Origin: Polyodon spathula
Taxonomy: Eukaryota; Chordata; Actinopteri; Acipenseriformes; Polyodontidae
NCBI RefSeq assembly: GCF_017654505.1
Contig: NC_054534.1
Location: 23,855,689-23,919,688 of the forward strand
Length of the DNA: 64,000 nt
Reading direction: 5' to 3'
Below are positions 56,621-64,000 of this stretch, one piece after another. The position numbers and the translations under genes are program-made. Below the pieces are notes generated by a model. It was not told the origin of the DNA and did no database searches. It worked only from the letters and a program-made list of their open reading frames with translations. Within the stretch, counting starts at the first letter, position 1. Each line of letters starts with the position of its first letter.

Positions 56621-57079
56621 TGTGGCAGAGCAGAGCTCTGCCCTATATGGATTGGCAGGGATGAGGTTAAATTCCCCTACCTGCCTGGGTTTATTGTGTT
56701 CAGGTGGCTGGGGTTGATTGGAGTAATTAATGATCAATCAGCACTCAGCCACCCGACATAAAGGGAGGCCTCAGCTTCCCATTAGGAGAGGAGGGAGCTG
56801 AGGAAGCAAGCTGGTGTTTGTGCTTGTTTGTGCTTGTTTGTGCTTGTTTGTGCTTGTTGTGTGCTGTTTTTGTTTTTCTTTTTTTGATCCAGTGAAGGCA
56901 TCACCCAGCCTGGAAACCTTTATTTTTGTAAGTCTTGTTCTGTGTCTTTCTATTTGTGTTTAAATATCTTTGTTTTTGCCCTTGTGCACTTTTATTTTGT
57001 GTTTATTTGTAATAAAAAGTATTATTTTTTTGAATTGCAGTCTGTCTCTGGGCCTCTATCCACTCGCCAGCCTGTCACA
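56621..57079 (+). mobile_element. Solo LTR, plus orientation, near-perfect TSD
   Basis: The 459-bp element starts TGTGGCAGAGCAG and ends CCAGCCTGTCACA, flanked by CCGTG (56616-56620) and CCATG (57080-57084), one mismatch. TATA-like ACATAAAGG near 56756 follows an inverted repeat (56703-56720 and 56735-56753). AATAAA lies near 57011. Four copies of a 10-bp unit TTGTGCTTGT lie at about 56816-56858. Confidence 0.85.
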
Positions 57080-57223
57080 CCATGTTTTTCAATCTTTTAG
57101 GAAAGACGGTCAAATGTATTTAATCTTACTGTTTCTTTCATGTGTGCATAAAAATCCATGAGGAAGTGACTTCAGACCACATAACATATTTATCTCTTTA
57201 ATGAAACAGAATTGAACCTCACT

Positions 57224-57224
57224 C

Positions 57225-57256
<32 letters not shown>
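57224..57256. repeat. Poly(A) run
   Basis: About 33 consecutive A residues; no retrotransposed gene is recognisable upstream. Confidence 0.9.
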
Positions 57257-57259
<3 letters not shown>

Positions 57260-58625
57260 ATCACATCACGGAATTGTTTTTAGATGAATTAAATTGGACT
57301 TTTGGCAAAACTATATTATTAAATTACACTACATGTTTATTTTTTCCCCTTCTTTTTTATGTTGCAAAATGCCTCCTGTAGGGAGAACCACTTATTTGTA
57401 CTGTCTTATTGTTTAATTTGAGCTGATACAACTTTTAAAGAACACGGACCAGTACAAAGTTAAGTGCAAAGTTACCTGGATTTCTTAAGCGGGTACATTA
57501 TTCTTTGTCACTTAAGCGTTTAAATGCTGTGAGACAGTGGTATAAATCATAATGCATGCTTACCAGACAGAAGTTAATATACAAAAAAAAAGTTTATCAT
57601 ATGCAGTGTATATAACCTTAACTTCTTTGAGAGAGGTTGTTTCCCATTCTTGACTGGCATTTACTGTTACTAATGGTATTAAGTGGTAGTGGGCAACAAT
57701 ATTAAAATTGTATATCGATATCTTGCACATATATTTCGATAGCGATAATAGAATTCTTCCAAAACACAAATATAATAACCCAATTGCAATATCAAACATG
57801 ACGTTAACTGATATTTACATATGAAAAGCAATAAACTTACTCTAACTTAGTGGTGCTTTACTTCACAATATCCATGGAGAGAAACAAGGTCTTTTTATAT
57901 TGTTTTAATATTCCATTATCAGCCCTCTCAAATCTGAAATATTTCTATACTTCACACTGCACAGACTTTAGCCAATCTTGAAGTAATTGAATCGTCAGCT
58001 GCTGTACATCATGCTGACTCACAAAACCTCTAAAAGTATTAAGTATGAAGTATTTTGAGAAATGTTTCGATGTCTTAACCCTTTGACGCCGGACCATTTA
58101 ATTTCGTGCATTTTTGACCGATGACGCACCCCCTGTGTTCTGTGATGTCTCACAGCAATAATAAGCTGTGTGGTAATCAAACCAGTCTTTCTGAAGCTTG
58201 TTATTGAGAAAACCTAGGCCCTAGAAACAACAAACCCATGTTTCCCTCCGAAAATTGGTTTGTATTTATTTTGTATTACATGTATTGCATTATCATCATA
58301 GAGTTTTTTCTATCGACTGTTTTTTCTTCTGCTGAATATATACTTTTTCTTTATTTTTTACTTGCCATGGTCGCAACATGTAGGCTAAATTATTCTGCTT
58401 TACATAAAACAGCTTGTTTTCATACTTGTTTTTACTATTTGTTGTTGTATTGAACTTATTTCTATAACGTTTGCATATAATAATATACTAATACGAAGTG
58501 TTTGCTGCATGCTTATTTATTTTACAGTGTATGCTGAAAATAAAAAGAATTAAAAGCACGTTTGAAATATTACATTCTTTATATCATATGTATTATAATA
58601 TTAATATGAATTATATAGATGATAT

Positions 58626-58626
<1 letters not shown>

Positions 58627-58660
<34 letters not shown>

Positions 58661-58686
58661 TAATAATAATAATAATAATAATAATA
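58627..58686. repeat. (AAT)n microsatellite
   Basis: About 19 AAT units with one AT slip near 58660. Confidence 0.95.
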
Positions 58687-59087
58687 AACTGCATTTTCAC
58701 TTGTATGTATTTGTATATTTTCAGTGTAAAAGGTTTAGCATAAGACTTAACAAAGTACTTAGATATTTTACTTAGTCCGGCCAGCTTCTATAAGTCTGGG
58801 GAATTTTTACATACAGACTATGGTTGACAAACATACAAACCTTTGTAGTGTGTTCGTATTCTGAATTGTAAAAAAAAAATAAAAAGGGGGGGCCATAGAA
58901 TCAGAAAGAAAATAAAAATAAAATGAATCAGGACCGGGCGAGATATATCAGACCCCTTAAAAATGTTATGTGTTTGGAAAGGTAAAAAATATTTGAAATA
59001 TATTTCAATTTCATATATTTTTTTTTTTTTATTTGAAAAAACTGTAATATCCAGATATTTTTTTTTCTATCTAACTTGGAAAGTGGT

Positions 59088-59088
<1 letters not shown>

Positions 59089-59171
<83 letters not shown>
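59089..59171. repeat. (TA)n microsatellite
   Basis: About 80 bp of TA with one AA interruption near 59121. Confidence 0.96.
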
Positions 59172-59177
<6 letters not shown>

Positions 59178-59378
59178 ATTTTTATGGGGGGCGTGGCTTA
59201 CGTATTTATTTTTTTATATTCCACTAGTTAACAAATTATATTATTGGAAACAGCTACTTCAGACCTTTCTATTAATATATTGGGTTTTAAACTCTGATTT
59301 AATGTTACCAAACAACAAGCAATAAAACACATGTTCATGTCCAAATATGGGAATTCTGATTAGACGGCAAAGGGTTAA

Positions 59379-60828
59379 AAGTACATCTCATTTATAATAC
59401 CGAAAGCTCGCATTTTAAAAAGACATTAATAATAGCGTAAGTAATGAACCGCTGAAAAATGCACATATCTCATAATAATGCAAAACGGATGGCCAATGGT
59501 GCTTATGCAGCATTCAAATAAGATAACTCTGTGACAATGAAGGTTATTACATTTAAATCAATGTGTTTATTTCAACTGTACCAATCTTTAAAAAAAAAAC
59601 CTGTAATTAGTTTCAACATTGGTCTAGTAATTGTTTCAGTTAGCATACTCTGGTTGTGTGTCATTATAATTACATTAGCCCATAGTCAGTTTATAAAAGT
59701 ACTCTCCAAACGAAACCAATCATTTTTCCTGCTACATGCTTGTAATGTCAAATAAAGACAAGGTGACAGCAGAAATCAGCATAAGGGCCCGCTGTTATAG
59801 ATCCTTGAAGCAGAATGAGAAGCCACATAGTTTAAGAGTAGGGTGTAAAGTTCAGAGTTCAGTTCTGTTTTTCTTATTGCTTGTTGCATTACCAATTATT
59901 ATGTCTAACGCTTCTACTAATACATCTAATAATACACACTAATGAACAAGTTTGTTTACTTATCACAAAACTGTTTAAGCACTAAAGTGTTAAATACAAT
60001 TTAATTATTTATGTTTGACAATTGCTTCATAATAAAATAATGGTAATTTGTCTAAAACTGTTTGTGTGTTGTGTGTGTGTGTATATATATAGATTAACAT
60101 GCAATGAGCGAAAGGCCACACACACATTATATATATATATAGAATACTGACGAAATACAGACAAATAATTTTTACTGTAAAAAAATACAGTTTTTTTATT
60201 TAGTCATACGGAAAGGTTTTGACTAAAAAATAACGTAGGAAATAAACAATAAACAACGGGGTGGAACAACCACAACAACATGTCCTAAAAAAAAAAAAGT
60301 ACAACATAGGAGCTCTCTCCTCTATTTGGAACGCACGTATTAGCCCTCTTGCTTTCTATTCTGGATAGAGAATCACTTTCAATTAACAACTCTACATAAC
60401 ACCATGTTACTTTACTGAAACCACAGGGCCTGTGAATTACAATTATTCGTTCTGAAAGGCTCACTTTAATGCCTGTGGAACAACATGGAGAAAATGTTAC
60501 TATGTAGTAATGTACTTTCAAAAAGGATTGAAAAGTTAAACTATACAAGGTATCATGAAAGAAGGTAGAGGAGCTACATTGTAAAAAAATGTCCATGCAT
60601 AGTTATCTATACCAGACAAGCAGTTATCAAGCATTCAAGAGCTCAGCAAATCAGTAGTCAGTGCTATAAAATGCATGATATCACAATGCAGTGCCATTTA
60701 AAATATATATTTACAGCAAAGTCCTTGAGATATAAATATAAGCAAGGTTGTTAATCTTACTCAAAGGACAACAATGTAAAAGGCAGTAATAATTGTATTA
60801 ATGAAGCAGTTGGCCTAGCTCTCTGAAG
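59379..60828. other. Non-coding, no gene seen
   Basis: AT-rich. A mirrored pair of short TG/TA and CA/TA runs lies at 60064-60141. No element recognised. Confidence 0.4.
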
Positions 60829-61400
60829 GCCCCTATACACCAGACGTGATGCAACAAGCGAATGTGCCATACAACACATCGCACCATGACAAAAAAAAAC
60901 AAACATGTATTTTTGATAGGAGCTGTTCACACTGCCTGTGATGCACTGAAGCAATGGAAAAAAAAAAAATATCATTGCTGTTTTGCTTTTTTTGCGATTT
61001 TGTCACGTCGCATTTAGGGAACTGACCAATGAGGAACAGCTTCCTTTGTGCGCCTTCAGTAAACAACGGTGGAAGAAAAGTTAATTCTTGCAGTATCAAA
61101 ATACCTGGAGCTGTACAATAAAGACACGGCAATGAAGGAGAACATCTGGCAAGAACTGAATATAGCTGGTGTGTATGACTCATTTACCTTTACTGAAATA
61201 AGTATTTTGAAAAGCTATTATGTATTCTACATTTTTATTAGCTGTATAACAGTGATTTTTTTCCAGCTGATGATACAATCAGAGGAGAGTTGTCTATCAC
61301 ATTGTGCACGACTGTCACCACTGGTGTGAAAGGTAGTATCACAGCAAATTTACCATATCGCAAGACATCACATCGCAGCTGGTGTGTGGCGACCTTTAGT
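60829..61400 (+). mobile_element. MADF-domain DNA transposon remnant (Harbinger-like)
   Basis: The left end GGCCCCTATACACCAGACGT and the right, on the minus strand, GGTCGCCACACACCAGCTGC look like inverted termini sharing an ACACCAG core. Between them the plus strand from 61069 reads EEKLILAVSKYLELYNKD, then AMKENIWQELNIAGV. This is the start of a MADF (Myb/SANT-like) DNA-binding domain as found in accessory proteins of Harbinger-type transposons. The rest of the domain is decayed and the transposase is absent. Confidence 0.65.
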
Positions 61401-61582
61401 GAGGGGTTTTCAAGTGGGGGTACACATAGCACTGGGGCTACTTCTAACGGCCATAAGGGGTATGCAGGATGACTCAGAAATGCACAAATAAAAATGAAAG
61501 TAAAAGAAAATAATGTTTTGAATTGATTTTTTTTTTATTATTTAGTGACCAATTATAATTTTCCTCTCGGTTTTCTCCCAAT

Positions 61583-63518
61583 TTGGAATGCACAATAGCT
61601 TTTCTCCTCAAAACAGCAATTCCACACATGACTTACGAGACCCAAAGATTCAGTCGGCATCCTCCGATCCCACGTCCAAGCCAGCTTCCTTTTTCACCCA
61701 GGAACTCAAGAGCGGATGTCAGCGAGATACCGACCTCTGGAGGACAAAGGCCAGCCTTGCAGGTGTCCACTCTGAGCTCACTAGAGCAATGATGAGAAAA
61801 AGTCAGAGCCAGTGCGACGCTCCCTTCGGAGTCCCCAGCGAAGACCGAAGTTCGCACAGCCAGGACGTGAACCTGCGCTGTATGAACCTGCAAGAGGTGG
61901 TGGTCATGAGTTCCAACCCGTCTGAGACCGCCGGCTGAAGGGGCCTCCCTGTGCAGTGCCTGTGGAGAGTTTAGGCACAACTGGGAGGACTGTCTCTATG
62001 GAGACCTCTGTTATGAGGAGGCGTGGAACCAGGGCCTGGTTGGGGACCAGACCCGGTTGTCTCCAGTGCCCAAGAGGGGGAAGCCCAACCACCCAGTGGG
62101 AGGAATCCAAACGTCCTACGCCTGAGTAGGAGGAGCCCGAACATCCTACACCTAAGTGGGAGCAGCCTGAATGTCCTAAGCCCGAGTGGGAGGAGCCCGA
62201 ACATCTTACATCAAGAAGGGGAGAGTCCGAGCGTCCAGTGCCCAAAAGGGGGGAGGCCGAGTGACCACAGCCCAAGAAAGGGAAGCTCACTAGTCCAGCA
62301 CCCAAGAGGGGGGAGTCAGTGCGTCCACAGCCCAAAAGGGGGAAGACCAAGCGACCACAGCCCAAGAAAGGGAAGCTCACTAGTCCAGGGCCCAAGACAG
62401 CAGCAGGGGAAGATTACCCTCTGTTTCCGCCTCCACCAGCAGAGGAAAATTACATGCTGGTTCCGCCTCCAGCACCATGGGAAGAATATCTACCGCTCCT
62501 GTCTCCACTACCAGGGGAAGAAGTGGATCTCCTGCTCGCGCCAGGATGGCTGGGGGCTCCCCTCCTGCCGTTGCCTCCTGAGGATCCGCACCTGCTGTTG
62601 CCTTCTGAGGGACCACTCCGGCCCTGTCTTGCACCGCCTAGGGCTGCAAAGCTTGCATCGCCTAGGGCTGCCGAGCCTGCACAGCCTAGGGATGCCACGC
62701 CTGCACAGCCTAGGGCTGCAAAGCCTGCACTGCCTAGGGATGCCGAGCCTGCACCGCCTAGGGATGCAGAGCCTGCACCGCATAGGGATGCAGAGCCTGA
62801 TCCGCCTATGGCTGCAAAGCCTGCACTGCCTAGGGATGCAAAGCCTGCACCGCCTAGGGCTGCCACTCCTGCACTGCCTAGGGATGCAGAGCCTGCACCG
62901 CATAGGGATGCCGAGCCTGCACAGCCTAGGGATGCCACGCCTGCACAGCCTAGGGCTGCAAAGCCTGCACCGCCTAGGGATGCCGAGCCTGCACTGCCTA
63001 GGGCTGCAAAGCCTGCACCGCCTAAGGCTGCCACTCCTGCACTGCCTAGGGCTGCAAAGCCTGCACTGCCTAGGGATGCCAGTTTGCCATTGCCTGGGGG
63101 TGCCAGTTTGCCAACTGTTGCACCGCTCAGGGATGCCACGCTCAGGGATGCCACACCTGCTCCGCTCAGGGGCATCTGCTCCGCATCGCCTGGGGTTGCC
63201 GCCTCCTCTGCATCACCTGGGGAGGCTAGTCTACGGAGTATGAGGGAGAAGTGGAGCTTTTTGGCCATGGGCTCCCCTAGGGTTCCCCTCCCGAATTCAC
63301 CTCGCTGTCAGAGAATCTGCAGTTGCCACTGGTTAGGGTTGCTTGCTGGCCATCGCCGGCATGACTCCGCCTGGGGATTTGTTGCCATCAGCAGCACTTT
63401 TGATGTGAAATTAAATGTGTTATGTTCTTGCACAAACAAGAAAACAAACAAATATTATTGTGACACCAGTACTGCAGGAAAAACACACTCTGTGCGCTGT
63501 TTATTCAAAGAAAAATAA
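61583..63518 (+). pseudogene. Retroelement-like Gag region: CCHC knuckle, Pro-rich repeats
   Basis: A zinc knuckle CSACGEFRHNWEDC (C-x2-C-x4-H-x4-C) is encoded at 61952-61993. After a frameshift, the frame used by the 399-codon ORF (62319-63518) shows PKRGK/PKKGK-type repeats, then EEYLPLLSPLPGEEVDLLL, then about twenty PRxAxPAx octapeptides from the 24-bp minisatellite. This order resembles uncharacterised Gag-like proteins of fish retroelements as I remember them. No protease or RT follows, and an LTR-like sequence in the opposite orientation begins at 63459. A host gene is possible but less likely given the frameshift and stops upstream. Confidence 0.55.
62631..63110. repeat. 24-bp minisatellite, about 20 units
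   Basis: Units have consensus GCACYGCCTAGGG then MTGCMRAGCCT. Nineteen clear units occupy 62631-63086 and a diverged twentieth runs to 63110. Because 24 is a multiple of 3, several frames on both strands stay open, including 406- and 399-codon plus frames and a 272-codon minus frame. Confidence 0.96.
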
Positions 63519-63880
63519 ATTAAAAGGTTTTACAAAAACACTGCTCCCAGAGCTAAATAAATAATTAAACAAAATAAATCACAAACATGAAAACACAGGT
63601 CAGGCTGGGCAGATCGCCTTCACTGTTCCTGTTTTTACTTTCGTTTCTCTTTCACTCTTCTCCGCTCTCGTTCTCCTTTTTTTTGGATCCTTTTTGCCGC
63701 AAGGAACTCTGCCTGCGGGAGCTCCTACTAAAAAGTCTGGAACAGCATTACTTTTACATCGCGTGTCTCCTGCTGCACGAAGACATTCAGCTGTTCTCAG
63801 ATGCAGCTCCCTCTTTCGGCTTTGGAGAATACTACAATGGAAAATGGTTTTCTGTTCCATGACCCGAAGAATTCATCAGC
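63459..63880 (-). mobile_element. Probable LTR, minus orientation, right end unclear
   Basis: Starts TGTGACACCAGTACTGCAGG after ATTAT. On the minus strand this is a U5 end preceded by a GAATAAAC signal (about 63500-63508), as in the LTRs at 7188 and 23113. I could not find the other terminus or a matching duplication, so the extent is approximate. Confidence 0.5.
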
Positions 63881-63991
63881 ATTCCTATCCTCGATCACTG
63901 TATTCAGTTGCTGTAGCCGCATTCCTTTTGGGGGTCTTCCTCCAATTATTCTTCTCCACTCAGATAATTCAGCTACAGTCCAAATTAACAA
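63797..63991 (-). other. Unrecognised open frame at window end
   Basis: A 64-codon minus frame with protein-like content (RRIIGGRPPKGMRLQQL, NADEFFGSW). It may continue beyond the window to higher coordinates. I do not recognise the family; it could be part of the retroelement or of an unrelated transposon. Confidence 0.25.
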
Positions 63992-64000
63992 AGGTCATTC

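Larger units (their letters stand above)
58079..59374. mobile_element. piggyBac-like non-autonomous element, TTAA flanked
   Basis: 1296 bp with ends CCCTTTGACGCCGGACC and, on the minus strand, CCCTTTGCCGTCTAATC, flanked by TTAA at 58075-58078 and 59375-59378. The terminal CCCTTTG matches the other piggyBac-like copies. No transposase frame is visible; microsatellites (58627-58686 AAT, 59090-59171 TA) lie inside. Confidence 0.8.

Noticed and set aside
62023..63243. 406-codon plus-strand gene
   Set aside because: This is an alternative frame through the 24-bp minisatellite and the upstream 30-bp-like repeats. The zinc-knuckle and Pro-rich motifs lie in other frames.
62450..63268. 272-codon minus-strand gene rich in Gly, Ala and Ser
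   Set aside because: Open only because the repeat unit is a multiple of three; no domain is recognisable.

Overview
The window is vertebrate genomic DNA. It is AT-rich, gene-poor and full of interspersed repeats and microsatellites. The mix of CR1-type LINEs, Tc1/mariner, piggyBac-like, PIF/Harbinger and hAT-like DNA transposons, and short LTRs with 5-bp target duplications fits a ray-finned fish. A non-teleost lineage such as sturgeon or paddlefish is my best guess; that is an inference from repeat style, not a demonstrated assignment.

The only host gene I can support is on the minus strand. Ten exons between 4182 and 45401 (human-style exons 2 to 11) encode the N-terminal half of a contactin-associated protein (Caspr/CNTNAP, neurexin superfamily). 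In order they give the discoidin domain (exons at 45291, 34541, 18265), the first laminin-G domain (17176, 16238, 15695), the second laminin-G domain (13709, 10398, 9657) and an EGF-like module (4182). All ten have AG/GT borders and compatible phases, and they join into 1677 nt (559 codons) without a stop. Residues seen agree best with CNTNAP4, with CNTNAP5 and CNTNAP3 as alternatives. Exon 1 (signal peptide) and the exons after the first EGF module are not in the window, so 45402-64000 is read as intron 1 or upstream DNA, and 1-4181 as the intron after exon 11.

The introns hold nested mobile DNA. Five solo LTRs have near-perfect or perfect 5-bp duplications (7188, 11216, 23113, 30917, 35409) and a sixth (56621) has one mismatch; further LTR pieces lie at 38751, 43375, 44765 and 63459. 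Two PIF/Harbinger elements (27473-29505 with TAA duplication; 46773-48717) carry transposase remains. Other elements are a 5' part of a CR1 LINE with esterase, endonuclease and partial reverse-transcriptase domains (19876-22777), two CR1 3' fragments, other LINE fragments (1-700, 25156-25640, 51795-52031), TA-flanked Tigger/mariner-like MITEs, TTAA-flanked piggyBac-like elements, a decayed Tc1 transposase, a MADF-domain element and a tRNA-derived SINE. At the right end (61583-63518) is a decayed retroelement-like region with a CCHC zinc knuckle, proline-rich repeats and a 24-bp minisatellite.

The most notable points are: an LTR fragment ending 7 bp from the exon-2 splice donor; an exon-5 donor that is the first unit of a microsatellite; an inverted repeat just upstream of the TATA box in several otherwise different LTRs; a perfect 27-bp-arm hairpin at 29229-29290; and the multi-frame-open 24-bp minisatellite near 62631-63110. 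No previously undescribed autonomous system could be demonstrated.
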